DNA from: Urophycis tenuis
Taxonomy: Eukaryota > Chordata > Actinopteri > Gadiformes > Phycidae
Direction of reading: 5' to 3'
DNA: 64,000 bases
Assembly: GCA_036785325.1 (NCBI GenBank)
Contig: JAXIVH010000044.1
Coordinates: 1,957,001 to 2,021,000, forward strand
Below the pieces are notes generated by a model. The model searched no databases. It was given only the letters and a program-made list of their open reading frames with translations, and was not told where the DNA came from. The position numbers were made by a program, and so were the translations under genes. Shown in pieces: positions 10,914 through 22,414 of this stretch. The first letter of the stretch is position 1. Each line of letters opens with the position of its first letter.

Positions 10914-11381
10914 GATGGATCTAGAGCTGCTCTGGCTGTAGCTCTGCCCTGCCACAGCTGAACTAGAACAGGGACGAACACTTGGTGAAGATATGGGCTG
11001 AAAAAAAAGTTGTCTGAAAAAAAACATAAGGGGTCGTTTTTTTCCGTTTTTAATTTTTACTTTTTTTAAAAAAATTTTTACAATAGTTTTTTTTTTTGCG
11101 AGTATACATATACGCATACATACATACATCACATTTATTAGTTTATTTTTTTGCAGGGCAATTTCCACCGGACCCTAGGGGGTGAAACGCATTTTATAAC
11201 CAAACAGACAAACAACACTGCAGCCTTCCAGAGACTCACTCCTAAACATCTAGACTTGCACATGACTACACGTCCAGGGCAGACCACCGGGTCCAGGTCC
11301 ACGGGTCTGGGAGTGTCTGGACACCGGTGGGACCGGTAGGGTCAGCACCAGGGCCCGGCATGCGCCGCCGCCGCCAGAAAC

Positions 11382-11670
11382 TCAGTCCCCATGGCAACAA
11401 GCGTCAAAAAACTGCTCAGCAAAGTACTTCAGGGGGAAGACACCCGCTGTTGTCAGGGTGTCATTCGGTACGAGCGCCTCCATCAGCCTCCGCCAGCCTC
11501 CGTCAGTCTCTGTCAGCTCAACGCTCCTCTGTGTTCTCATGGGCAGCAGGAGGAGCAGGAGGAGCAGGAGATGCAGGAGGAGCGGGGGGGTCCCCGCGGG
11601 GGGGTGACGGCGTGGGGGGCGGGAAGAGGATCTGGAGTTCGACGTCAGGTAGCGGCACTGGAGGTTCAGC
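11382..11670 (-). CDS. Putative third exon of a ZP-domain gene
   Basis: A splice acceptor (CGCGGCAG) precedes 11670 on the minus strand. The first base completes an Arg codon begun in the exon at 11767-11867, and the frame then reads LNLQCRYLTSN. Cys followed by Arg-Tyr is the usual continuation of the ZP-N module after SLYR. The frame stays open to a TGA at 11382-11384, but the later part is Pro/Leu-rich and low in complexity, so a true exon may end sooner at an unseen donor. I am fairly sure of the first 12 codons and unsure of the rest. Confidence 0.4.
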
Positions 11671-11766
11671 CTGCCGCGGCCCGGAGGAGGAGGAGGAGGA
11701 GGTCAAAGGTCACACACACACAGCATAGGGGAACAAAGCGAGAGGGGGGGGCCGGGGGGTCACCAC

Positions 11767-11867
11767 CTGTACAGCGAGTCTCGGTGTATCAGCGGGTCCG
11801 CCTGGTCGGGGAGGAAGTCCTGCTGGTACCTCACCTGGTTCTGGTAAACCAGCTGATCACCCTCGGT
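11767..11867 (-). CDS. ZP-domain (zona pellucida) gene exon B
   Basis: Minus-strand exon of 101 bp, bounded by an acceptor (CCCTTGGCAG) and a donor GT (CTGTACAG followed by GTGGTG). It encodes TEGDQLVYQNQVRY and RDSLYR around an acidic linker. That pattern, with G..L.Y.N.V then I.R.SLYR, is characteristic of the ZP-N fold of egg-coat and related extracellular matrix proteins, which polymerise through this domain. The reading phase matches both neighbouring exons, which supports a genuine gene. Which ZP family member it is cannot be told from this fragment. Confidence 0.6.
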
Positions 11868-11927
11868 CTGCCAAGGGAAGAACGTGTGACAAGAAGTCAC
11901 TGAACAAGGAATGAGAAGGTTCTGTGA

Positions 11928-12067
<140 letters not shown>

Positions 12068-12079
12068 GCCCACACGTAC

Positions 12080-12237
12080 CGTCAGGGTGGTGCCACAGGA
12101 CTCCACGCCGAAGACAAACAGCGCCCGCGCGCTGTCCGTTTCCACGGGAACGCAGCTGGGGTCCGCCAGGGTGGTGCGGTCGGGCCGCACGGGTGGAGCG
12201 GCGTGGGTGGTGTCCACCACCGCCACCACACGTCCTT
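12080..12237 (-). CDS. ZP-domain (zona pellucida) gene exon A
   Basis: Minus-strand exon of 158 bp, with a pyrimidine-rich acceptor ending GCTTGCCAG and a donor (CTGACG followed by GTACGTG). It encodes GRVVAVVDTTHAAPP, then LADPSCVPVETD, then ALFVFGVESCGTTLT. The two cysteines and the F.V..CGTT motif are those of a ZP-N module and continue directly into exon B. The CpG-rich exon differs from the surrounding repeats. The intron to exon B is mostly a CA repeat. No start or signal peptide exon was found in the window with confidence, so the gene is partial or a remnant. Confidence 0.6.
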
Positions 12238-12399
12238 CTGGCAAGCAGGCTGGCAAAAAAGAACCTCCACCCACCCACACAAACATTCAGCGGTCTGCCA
12301 GCAGGCGGGGTGTCACAGGCTTGGTTCTGCGCCGACCACCGGGAGACCACCGCTGTCTCCCGGTGGGTGACACACACAGGGGGGGAGGGACGGGGAGAG

Positions 12400-13110
12400 C
12401 AGACACCTGTAGCTCCTCCTACAGAGACTCAAGACCTCGCCACTACCTGCTCCTCAGTGAGACATCACCACCTCACTGGAAGGTGCAGCGTGGGACAGCC
12501 TGCAGGGGAGCTGACCGCTCTGCACTCTTCATGGCCTCGGTGCGGGGTGTGTGTGCTCTGTTGTTGCTGTTATGTGTGGCCAGGTAGTGGGGGTGTTATA
12601 CACCTGGGACTGTATTGTGTTTTCTTTTTGGGGCTGCTGGTCTCCCTCCTGTCCTCCCTTGTTGCTCCTTCCCCCATAGGTGGTAATCAATTTGGTAATC
12701 AGGAAGGGGTTAAAGAGGAGGAGGAGGGAGGCTGAGCTCTCTCTCACACAAACACAGCAGCAGCAGCAGCAGGGGAAGGTTTGTGTTCTCTACTACTAGA
12801 GCTGAAGTAACCCATTTTCCCCTCTGTCCAACATGGCAGAGTTTTCTTATTTGAGTTGGAGATCTCTGGTAGTCCTGTTTGGTGTTTTTTGTTATGTTAG
12901 CCCTGTGTTTCTAGTTAGTGTGGAGGTGCAGGGTGCGACGGCCCACAGCGTGGCTGGCCCGGTGTTTCCCCCTCTTGTTCCTTTTGTCCGTGGTCTCCAT
13001 CTCTTTTTGGTTTATTACTTTAAGGGTTAATTTTTTCCCATTGCTACTTTTCAATAAAGAATCCTTTTTGCAAACTTTAAAACTTGTGTGGCGTCCTTTA
13101 TATGTTATGG
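12400..13110 (+). other. Non-coding stretch with a poly(A) signal; possible LTR remnant
   Basis: No convincing gene is visible. A CAG run lies at about 12750-12765 and an AATAAA signal (TCAATAAAGAATCC) at about 13050. The word GTTATG occurs at 12569-12574 and again at 13104-13109, which could mark a duplication around an inserted element, but the interior does not end in CA as an LTR should. The identity remains open. Confidence 0.3.
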
Positions 13111-13180
13111 TCTCATTGAGCCAATATTGATATTTATTTTATGAGTGTGTGTGTGTGTGTGTGTGTAACGCACCCAGAAG

Positions 13181-13335
13181 TTCCCCGGGAGCGAAGGTGC
13201 ATCTGTGGACCAGCCGGTCCTGCACACGCTGGGACTCCAGGTCCACCACAGACAGCTCAGCCCGGGCCACCACCCGGGCCAGCGCCACCTCCTGGACCCG
13301 GGGCCAGAGGAACATGGACCGACATGAGCAGAGCT
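13181..13335 (-). CDS. Possible isolated coding exon, unknown gene
   Basis: On the minus strand a GC-rich open frame reads ELCSCRSMFLWPRVQEVALA and then VARAELSVVDLESQRVQDRL, followed by CTFAPGELLG before a possible donor (TTCTGG followed by GTGCGT). Its composition is like the ZP exons 1 kb downstream on the same strand, so it may be an upstream exon of that gene. I do not recognise the domain. A GT microsatellite (13144-13166) directly follows. It could equally be chance in GC-rich DNA. Confidence 0.3.
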
Positions 13336-13363
13336 CTTCAAACGAGAGGGCATGCAAAGTCAT

Positions 13364-13660
13364 ATTTGTAAAACAAACAGGAGAGAATGTCAGTTATTCT
13401 TATGATTTTATGGCAAAAAAAATGTACAAAGGAAAAAAACTACATAGTTACCGCTTTTGTTTTTGTTTAACCTAAGGGATAAAAACTAAATTATATTTGT
13501 AAAAAAAAAAAAAAACCCAGAAAAAACCCAACATGCAACTAAGTTGTTGGGTAACTAACTTTGCACTTGGAGGTGTTTTTTCCCTTTAAAATAAATATAT
13601 ATATTTTTTTTACAAATGACTTTTTTTTGCATATATGTATGTATGCATGGTCTGCAGATG
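13364..13660. other. AT-rich spacer, nothing recognisable
   Basis: Poly(A) and poly(T) runs and no supported coding frame. I see no gene, RNA or repeat boundary here. Confidence 0.6.
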
Positions 13661-14090
13661 TGTAGCAGCTCTCTCAACTGTGCCACAGAGACACCAACAA
13701 GGCTTGTGCGGGAGGTTCTACTATACGTTACAATCCACATGTTAGTGTTTGTTGTAAAAACATGGAAGTCCACATTGTTCTTGGCATGAATTGAACCCAT
13801 GACTCAAGATCAGTTCACCAACAGCTCCATCCACTGAGCCACTGAGCCGCTGGTTGTGAAAGGAGTCAACGTGTATAATTGACTTTACAATTCAATGTCT
13901 CTGTAAAGCTTCAATAATCCAAAAGCAGATTGCAGCACATGTTTCGACAGTGCTGAATCCATAATGGCAATCTATTGACTAAAGTGAATAAGCAGTTGCC
14001 TGAACAGGGACTTGAACCCTGGACCCTCAGATTAAAAGGCTTCACAAAGCTGGTAGAAGGTTGTGTCTTAAGATGACAATTCTGGATTGA
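13660..14090. repeat. Diverged duplicate of the tRNA-like/tRNA-Lys block at about 10.27-10.72 kb
   Basis: The order of recognisable blocks is the same in both places: ACACCAACAAGG, TGTTTGTTGTAAAAAC, CATGACTCAAGATCAG, GACTTTACAATTCAATGTC, the tRNA-Lys T-arm region, then GTAGAAGGTTGTGTCTTA. Many substitutions and small indels separate the copies, so the duplication is old. An A-box match (TGGCTCAGTGG on the minus strand, about 13840) persists. Confidence 0.8.
13997..14040 (-). pseudogene. Truncated tRNA-Lys(TTT) pseudogene
   Basis: The 3' half, from the anticodon (TTTTAAT) through the T arm and 3' acceptor strand, is identical in core to the gene at 10585-10657. The 5' half, including the D arm and A box, is deleted. 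The deletion joins TTAAAA directly to the GGCTTCA flank. Confidence 0.85.
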
Positions 14091-14156
14091 TGCCTGCTAT
14101 CTCCAATTATTATTAAATGATAGCATTTTACTATCATTTAATAATAATAATGCATT

Positions 14157-14440
14157 TTATTTAAAGACACATTTCAAAGCTCTCAAGGACACCTTACAAG
14201 ACAAGTTAAAAAACAAGTAACTGTGGCATGTGTGACAGAGTACGCCACTTGGAATAAGTGTTTTTAGGCGTGATTTAAAGGTGGAGACAGAGTCAGAAGT
14301 GTGAATGTTTGGTGCCGATCGGCCGAAAGCTCTTGGCCCCCATGGTGGATAGGTTGGCAGATGGAGCTGAGAGCTGGATGGCAGAAGAGGATCGGAGAGG
14401 GCGTGAAGGTGTGGAGTGGATTTAGAGAGATGGCACAGAG
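14157..14440 (-). pseudogene. C-terminal fragment of a LINE reverse-transcriptase protein
   Basis: The minus strand reads WGPRAFGRSAPNIHTSDSVS followed by TFKSRLKTL. It recalls the ending R.F...AP..WNSLP...R...S...FKS.LKT of many CR1/L2-like ORF2 proteins, with part missing in the middle. No RT motif is present, so it is a 5'-truncated copy. It is unlike the C-termini of LINE-B and LINE-C, so it comes from another family. Confidence 0.5.
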
Positions 14441-14643
14441 AACTGCCCTGCCACAGTTGAACTAGCACAGGGATGAATAATTGGTGTATACGGGCCGGAA
14501 AAAAAAAAGAAGAAAACAAAACACAAAACAGAAAAAAATACATATTTACCCCTCATGTTTTTTTTTGTCAAAATGTATTTTCGGCCCACATCTTCACCAA
14601 ACGTTCATCCCTGTCCTAGTTCAACTGTAGCAGGGCAGAGGTG
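14440..14643. repeat. Imperfect inverted repeat, arms about 57 bp
   Basis: The left arm starts CTGCCCTGCCACAGTTGAAC at about 14443. The right arm, reversed and complemented, starts CTGCCCTGCTACAGTTGAAC at about 14640. A few mismatches separate the arms, and the spacer is A/T-rich. A third copy of the arm lies at 10944-11000. This may be a small fold-back element. The rest of 14.65-15.30 kb is non-coding, with a piece resembling a fish LINE 3' end at about 14790-14840. Confidence 0.6.
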
Positions 14644-17372
14644 CCCTCAGCTTTTACACGCAGGACCTTCAACAATGTCAGCATGTACAGTTATGGCTGC
14701 TGATCAGCATGCATGCTGAGGAGCGCTTTGTGAAACCGTGTTACAGAATGTCCACAGACCCTGGGAGAAGGGAGAGAGAAGCCTTGAGTCCATTTTATTT
14801 GTATAGCCCTTAATCACATGTACGGTCTCAAAGGGCCCTGTCAAGTGTCTTTGTCTTTTTGACTGTGCTTAACCCTCACTTGATAGGGAGACACCAATAC
14901 TGAACGTTTAACTGGGTTTGACCAGGCCTCTTGTATCTTATCTGTTTTTATTTGTCTTCTTTTTGTAGCCCAGACATTACAGGTGAAAAACCTTAGAAAC
15001 CAGAGAACAAACACCAACCATTTACCAATTTGCACATCTTTTGTAAAAAATAGGCACACAGGACTCAATAATGATCAATTATCTTGACTTGACTTGACTA
15101 GCTTGACTTGACACAAACATGTATATAAATAACCACATTTTTCTAATTCATCATTTTAGCTTGAATCCATCACAGATATTAATTTAGCCTACATTTTAAA
15201 CTACGAGAGCCACGATTAATTAAATTGAGTGACCAAACACATGGATCACTAAACAGTAAAATAGTTAGCAGCCTGTTTAGCGCACCAATTTTCCCCATAT
15301 AAATATTACGCCGTTGGAAAGCTTAGATTTCCCTGCTTAAAATGAGCCCATCTGCGAGCAGTCTGGTTTATCACAGACTAAACTGCGTCAGGTTGACTGA
15401 AGTCTACCCAGCAGCTAAAAACATACCTTCAACGTTTCAATTAAGATCAATCTTTCAATAAAGAAGACAAATTAATTAGCTTAGTATTTCAACAACCCAT
15501 GAGTCAATATAGTCTTGCCATACGCCGTTGGAAAGCTTAGATTTCCCCGCTTAAAATGAGCCCATCCGCGAGCAGTCTGGTTGATCACAGACTAAACTGC
15601 GTCAGGTTGACTGAAGTCTACCCAGCAGCTAAAAACATACCTTCAACGTTTCAATTAACATCAATCTTTCCTTACAGAACACAAATTAATTAGCTTAGTA
15701 TTTCAACGACCCATTGTCAATATAGTTGTGCCATACGCCGTTGGAAAGCTTAGATTTCCCCGCTTAAAATGAGCCCATCTGCGAGCAGTCTGGTTTATCA
15801 CAGACAAAACTGCGTCAGGTTGACTGAAGTCTACCCAGCAGCTAAAAACATACCTTCAACGTTTCAATTAAGATCAATCTTTCCTTACAGAACACAAATT
15901 AATTAGCTTAGTATTTCAACGACCCTTTGGTGAATATAGTCTTGCCATACGACATTGGAAAGCTTAGATTTCCACGCTTAAAATGAGCCCATCCGCGAGC
16001 AGTCTGGTTGATCACAGACTAAACTGCATCAGGTTGACTGAAGTCTACCCAGCAGCTAAAAACATACCTTCAACGTTTCGATTAACATCAATCTTTCTTT
16101 ACAGAACACAAATTAATTAACTTAGTATTTCAACGACCCATTGTCAATATAGTTGTGCCATACGCCGTTGGAAAGCTTAGATTTCCCCGCTTAAAATGAG
16201 CCCATCTGCGAGCAGTCTGGTTTATCACAGACAAAACTGCGTCAGGTTGACTGAAGTCTACCCAGCAGCTAAAAACATACCTTCAACGTTTCAATTAAGA
16301 TCAATCTTTCCTTACAGAACACAAATTAATTAGCTTAGTATTTCAACGACCCTTTGGTGAATATAGTCTTGCCATACGACATTGGAAAGCTTAGATTTCC
16401 ACGCTTAAAATGAGCCCATCCGCGAGCAGTCTGGTTGATCACAGACTAAACTGCATCAGGTTGACTGAAGTCTACCCAGCAGCTAAAAACATACCTTCAA
16501 CGTTTCGATTAACATCAATCTTTCTTTACAGAACACAAATTAATTAACTTAGTATTTCAACGACCCATGAGTCAATATAGTCTTGCCATACGCCGTTGGA
16601 AAGCTTAGATTTCCCTGCTTAAAATGAGCCCATCCCCGAGCAATTTGGTTGCTCACAGACAAAACTGCGTCAGGTTGACTGAAGTCTACCCAGCAGCTAA
16701 AAACATACCTTCAACGTTTCAATTAAGATCAATCTTTCCTTACAGAACACAAATTAATTAGCTTAGTATTTCAACGACCCTTTGGTGAATATAGTCTTGC
16801 CATACGCTGTTGGAAAGCTTAGATTTCCACGCTTAAAATGAGCCCATCAGTAAGCAGTCTGGTTGCTCACAGACTAAACTGCGTCAGGTTGACTGAAGTC
16901 TACCCAGCAGCTAAAAACATACCTTCAACGTTTCAATTAACATCAATCTTTCTTTACAGAACCCAAATTAATTAACTTAGTATTTCAATGACCCATGAGT
17001 CAATATAGTCTTGAAATACGCCGTTGGAAAGCTTAGATTTCCCCGCTTAAAATGAGCCCATCCGCGAGCAGTCTGGTTGATCACAGACTAAACTGCGTCA
17101 GGTTGACTGAAGTCTACCCAGCAGCTAAAAACATACCTTCAACGTTTCAATTAACGACCCATGAGTCAATATAGTCTTGCCATACGCCGTTGGAAAGCTT
17201 AGATTTCCCCGCTTAAAATGAGCCCGTCCGCGAGCAGTCTGGTTGCTCACAGACAAAACTGCGTCAGGTTGACTGAAGTCTACCCAGCAGCTAAAAACAT
17301 ACCTTCAACGTTTCAATTAAGATCAATCTTTCCTTACAGAACACAAATTAATTAGCTTAGTATTTCAACGAC

Positions 17373-18098
17373 TAGGGCTGGGTATCGATTCAAATTTCAA
17401 GAATCGATTCGATTCCGATTCTTAAGATTCAGAATCGATTGTTTCGATTTGATTCGATTCGATCCGATCCGATCCGATCCAACACCAGTTTGAATTGGTA
17501 TTGGGACAGTAACCCAGGTGCATTATTAAAAATATGGCATTAAGAATTCACCCAAAAGCTGTTGCTGTTGAATATGAACTTTTATTTTTTTCAGTGTTGA
17601 AAGCAGCATCACTGACAAACCACTATCACCAGTGCTTCCAATCTATTGTAGTTATTTTTATACACGATATCTTCGTGGTGTCGCTGCATGTGGTTCCTGA
17701 GGTTAGTCGTATTTCCACTATACTTCACCTCCATCTGGCATGTCCTGCAAACTGCTTTGCTTTTGTCAAGCTCCTTATCTTTGTCGTTTCGGAGTCGGAA
17801 CCCGAAATAGTTCCAGATATCCGCTTTGAACGACGCTGGCCTTTTCAAATCTGGAGTTCGGCTATCGTCAACGCTACCGCTTGACGCCATGTTGTTATGT
17901 TTTGATCTCGCACACGGAAGTATCTGCGCGAAGTCACGCGTGAGGTTGAAGGTCACCGCGGAAAAAACAATTAAACACACACACATAAATATATATTTAT
18001 ATATAAAAAAACGATCTTTGGACGTACGAATCGATCTGTGGGAATTAAAAGGAGAATCGATTTAAAATCGGCAGATCGATCTTTTCAACCCAGCCCTA
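17373..18098 (-). mobile_element. hAT transposon deletion derivative with BED finger
   Basis: Ends are TAGGGCTGGGTATCGATTC on the left and the near-complement ending CAACCCAGCCCTA on the right. The 8-bp target duplication TCAACGAC is perfect (17365-17372 and 18099-18106) and is part of the satellite monomer. An 8-bp duplication is the hAT hallmark. At 726 bp it is far too short for a complete hAT transposase; only the N-terminal zinc-finger region remains. Confidence 0.9.
17609..17890 (-). CDS. BED zinc-finger remnant of hAT transposase
   Basis: The preferred ATG is at 17890 (MASSGSVDDSRTPDLKRPAS); an upstream in-frame ATG at 17986 adds a hydrophobic stretch that looks non-coding. The sequence holds an aromatic W-x-Y-F region, then CRTCQMEV and NLRNHMQRHH, giving the C-x2-C ... 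H-x4-H spacing of a BED finger (the last two His are adjacent). BED fingers bind the terminal repeats in hAT transposases. After the finger the frame runs only about 20 codons to a stop, so the catalytic and dimerisation domains are absent. If made, the product would be a DNA-binding domain alone. Confidence 0.7.
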   Translation of the reverse strand: MASSGSVDDSRTPDLKRPASFKADIWNYFGFRLRNDKDKELDKSKAVCRTCQMEVKYSGNTTNLRNHMQRHHEDIVYKNNYNRLEALVIVVCQ

Positions 18099-19836
18099 TC
18101 AACGACCCATGAGTCAATATAGTCTTGCCATACGCCGTTGGATAGCTTAGATTTCCCCGCTTAAAATGAGCCCATCCGCGAGCAGTCTGGTTGCTCACAG
18201 ACTAAACTGCGTCAGGTTGACTGAAGTCTACCCAGCAGCTAAAAACATACCTTCAACGTTTCAATTAACATAAATCTTTCCTTACAGAAGACAAATAATT
18301 AGCTTAGTATTTCAACGACCCATGAGTAAATATAGTCTTGCCATACGCCGTTGGAAAGCTTAGATTTCCCCGCTTAAAATGAGCCCGTCCGCGAGCAGTC
18401 TGGTTGCTCACAGACAAAACTGCGTCAGGTTGACTGAAGTCTACCCAGCAGCTAAAAACATACCTTCAACGTTTCAATTAATGACCCATGAGTCAATATA
18501 GTCTTGCCATACGCCGTTGGAAAGCTTAGATTTCCCCGCTTAAAATGAGCCCGTCCGCGAGCAGTCTGGTTTCTCACAGACAAAACTGCGTCAGGTTGAC
18601 TGAAGTCTACCCAGCAGCTAAAAACATACCTTCAACGTTTCAACTAACATCAATCTTTCCTAACAGAAAACAAATTAATTAGCTTAGTATTTCAACGACC
18701 CATGAGTCAATATAGTCTTGCCATACGCCGTTGGAAAGCTTAGATTTCCCCGCTTAAAATGAGCCCATCCCCGAGCAATGTGGTTGCTCACAGACAAAAC
18801 TGCGTCAGGTTGACTGAAGTCTACCCAGCAGCTAAAAACATACCTTCAACGTTTCAATTAACATCAATCTTTCCTTACAGAACACAAATTAATTAGCTTA
18901 GTATTTCAACGACCCATGAGTCAATATAGTCTTGCCATACGCCGTTGGGAAGCTTAGATTTCCCCGCTTAAAATGAGCCCATCCCCGAGCAATTTGGTTG
19001 CTCACAGACAAAACTGCGTCAGGTTGACTGAAGTCTACCCAGCAGCTAAAAACATACCTTCAATGTTTAAATTAAGATCAATCTTTCCTTACAGAACACA
19101 AATTAATTAGCTTAGTATTTCAACGACCCTTTAGTGAATATAGTCTTGCCATACGCCGTTGGAAAGCTTAGATTTCCCCGCTTAAAATGAGCCCATCCCC
19201 GAGCAATGTTGTTGCTCACAGACAAAACTGCGTCAGGTTGACTGAAGTCTACCCAGCAGCTAAAAACATACCTTCAACGTTTCAATTAACATCAATCTTT
19301 CCTTACAGAACACAAATTAATTAGCTTAGTATTTAAACGACCCATGAGTCAATATAGTCTTGCCATACACCGTTGGAAAGCTGAGATTTCCCCGCTTAAA
19401 ATGAGCCCATCCTCGAGCAGTCTGGTTGCTCACAGACTAAACTGCGTCAGGTTGACTGAAGTCTACCCAGCAGCTAAAAACATACCTTCAACGTTTCAAT
19501 TAAGATCAATCTTTCCTTACAGAACACAAATTAATTAGCTTAGTATTTCAACGACCCATGAGTCAATATAGTCTTGCCATACGCCGTTGGAAAGCTTAGA
19601 TTTCCCCGCTTAAAATGAGCCCATCCCCGAGCAGTCTGGTTGATCACAGACTAAACTGCGTCAGGTTGACTGAAGTCTACCCAGCAGCTAAAAACATACC
19701 TTCAACGTTTCAATTAAGATCAATCTTTCCTTACAGAACACAAATTAATTAGCTCAGTATTTCAACGACCCATGAGTCAATATAGTCTTGCCATACGCCA
19801 TTGGAAAGCTTAGATTTCCCCGTTTAAAATGAGCCC

Positions 19837-20643
19837 AAAATGTATCATTGAAGCCATCATTGAGACTTTTCTTTTTAAATTATACCGCACGAACATGGGT
19901 CTGCAATAAAGCTTTATATATATTTATGTGTGTGTGTGTGTGTTTTAATCACTTACTTGGAACGGCATGATCCCACATCGCTGTGAAGGGACGGCGTTAA
20001 CGAGGTGGGCGTGCAACCCCTCGAGAGAGTTGCTGCCTCGCAGGCACTTGTACTTGTTCAGCCGAATGCCGTTCTTCACAACCACCTTCACAGAGACATA
20101 CAGCTGTATGCCAGGGGGGTCCTGTAACACACAACCTATTGCAAGGTCCTCATTTATGCTGGTGTCATTTTGAAATGTTACCATATACAAGTTTGAATGG
20201 TTTTGACACACGATGACTGCAGAGACAGCTGCAGGATGGCCCTGGATGCAGGACGGAGGGGGCCTGTGGCTGTGCGGGGAGGACCAGCGGTATGGGTGCT
20301 GCCGACAAAGGGGGCGGGCAGGCCACAGGCTGACGCAGCAGGAGGCCTCGGCTGGAGGCGGGTGGGCGCAGGAGGCTTCGGCCGGGTGGAGGACGACAAC
20401 GCAGTGGGCTGAACGGGCCGGTTGGTGGGAGTCACAGGCTCTGGCTCATCAACAAATAATCTGGAAATATAAAATACACACGTGATCAGTATTGATATTG
20501 ATATCTTTTATAAGAACACTGTTCATACTGTTTACACTTTTTATACAACTGTTTATACAATGTCCATACTGTTTATTTATTAATGTTTATCACTGACAAT
20601 GAAGGTGACTTGGTATGACTTGTGTGCTATTTTCTTTCATCAG
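19837..20643 (-). repeat. Exon-bearing cassette, copy 1
   Basis: An ~807-bp block replaces the middle of a satellite monomer: it begins after GAGCCC with AAAATGTATCATTGAAGCC and rejoins monomer-like sequence after a CAG at 20643. On the minus strand it holds two exon-like segments. Segment a (from 20460) follows the acceptor TATATTTCCAG and reads VDEPEPVTPTNRPVQPTALS, then Pro/Ser-rich. Segment b (20121 to 19967, 155 bp) follows TTGTGTGTTACAG, reads DPPGIQLYVSVKV, then KCLRGSNSLEGLHAHLVN, and ends at a consensus donor GTAAGT. From memory, a C-RG--SLE--H-HL motif occurs in uncharacterised teleost proteins. I take the segments as pseudo-exons of a captured gene; function unknown. Confidence 0.7.
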
Positions 20644-20934
20644 CCAACAGAACACACATGAATCAGCTTATTATTTCGATGACCCGTAAGTCAATATAGT
20701 CTTGCCATACACCGTTGGAAAGCTTAGATTTCCCCGCTTAAAATGAGCCCATCCCCGAGCAATTTGGTTGCTCACAGACAAAACTGCGTCAGGTTGACTG
20801 AAGTCTACCCAGCAGCTAAAAACATACCTTCTACGTTTCAGTTAAGATCAATCTTTCGTTACAGAACACAAATTAATTAGCTTAGTATTTCAACGACCCT
20901 TTGGTGAATATAGTCTTTCATATGTTTAAGTATA

Positions 20935-20991
20935 TATATATATATATATGTGTGTGTATATATGCGTGTGTTTTTGTGTATATATGCGCGC

Positions 20992-21045
<54 letters not shown>
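20935..21045 (+). repeat. (TA)/(TG) microsatellite preceding cassette copy 2
   Basis: A compound run of TA and TG dinucleotides, longer than the TG runs that precede the other cassettes (about 8-20 bp there). It replaces the first ~110 bp of the cassette, including the AAAATGTATC start. Confidence 0.9.
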
Positions 21046-21048
<3 letters not shown>

Positions 21049-21745
21049 AATCACTTACTTGGAACGGCATGATCCCACATCGCTGTGAAGGGACGGCGTT
21101 AACCAGGTGGGCGCGCAACCCCTCGAGAGAGTTGCTGCCTCACTGGCACTTGTACTTGTTCAGCCGGATGCCGTTCTTCACAACCACCTTCACAGAGACA
21201 TACAGCTGTATGCCAGGTGGGTCCTGTAACACACAACCTATTGCAAGGTCCTCATTTATGCTGGTGTCATTTGGAAATGTTACCATTTACAAGTTTGAAT
21301 GGTTTTGACACACGATGACTGCAGAGACAGCTGCAGGATGGCCCTGGATGCAGGACGGAGGGGGCCTGTGGCTGTGCGGGGAGGACCAGCGGTATGGGTG
21401 CTGCCGACACAGGGGGCGGGCAGGCCACAGGCTGACGCAGCAGGAGGCCTCGGCTGGAGGCTGGTGGGCGCAGAAGGCTTCGGCCGGGTGGAGGACGACA
21501 ACGCAGTGGGCTGAACGGGCCGGTTGGTGGGAGTCACAGGCTCTGGCTCATCAACAAATAATCTGGAAATATAAAATACACACGTGATCAGTATTGATAT
21601 TGATATCTTTTATAAGAACACTGTTCATACTGTTTACACTTTTTATACAACTGTTTATACAACGTCCATACTGTTTATTTATTAATGTTTATCACTGACA
21701 ATAAAGGTGACTTGGTATGACTTGTGTGCTATTTTCTTTCCACAG
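21046..21745 (-). repeat. Exon-bearing cassette, copy 2 (left end replaced)
   Basis: Same two minus-strand segments and splice-like sites as copy 1. It is the most diverged copy: the segment b codons include a stop-free His-Trp-rich change in the region of the Leu-Arg-Arg codons (CACTGGC in place of CGCCGGC on the plus strand). It is one monomer away from copy 1. Confidence 0.8.
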
Positions 21746-22414
21746 TCAACAGAACACACATGAATCAGCTAATTATTTCGACGACCCGTGGGCAAATATA
21801 GTCATGCCATACGCCGTTGGGAAGCTTAGATTTCCTCGCTTAAAATGAGCCCATCTCTGAGCAATTTGGTTTCTCACAGACTAAACTGCATCAGTTTGAC
21901 TGAAGTCTACCCAGCAGCTAAAAACATACCTTCAACGTTTCAATTAACATCAATCTTTCCTTACAGAACACAAATTACTTAGCTTAGTATTTCAACGACC
22001 CATGAGTCAATATAGTCTTGCCATACGCCGTTGGAAAGCTTAGATTTCCCCGCTTAAAATGAGCCCATCCGCAAGCAGTCTGGTTGATCACAGACAAAAC
22101 TGCGTCAGGTTGACTTACGTCTACCCAGCAGCTAAAAACATACCTTCAACGTTTCAATTAACATCAATCTTTCCTTACAGAACACAAATTAATTAGCTTA
22201 GTTTTTCAACGAGCCTTTGGTAAATATAGTCTTGTCATACGCCGTTGGAAAGCTTAGATTTCCCCGCTTAAAATAAGCCCATCCGCGAGCAGTCTGGTTG
22301 CTCAGAGACTAAACTGCGTCAGGTTGACTGAAGTCTACCCAGCAGCTAAAAACATACCTTCTACGTTTCAATTAAGATCAATCTTTCCTAACAGAACACA
22401 AATGAATTAGCTAA

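Noticed and set aside
12569..13109. Solo LTR bounded by GTTATG repeats
   Set aside because: The interior does not have TG...CA ends and the 6-bp match could be chance. It is recorded only as an open region.
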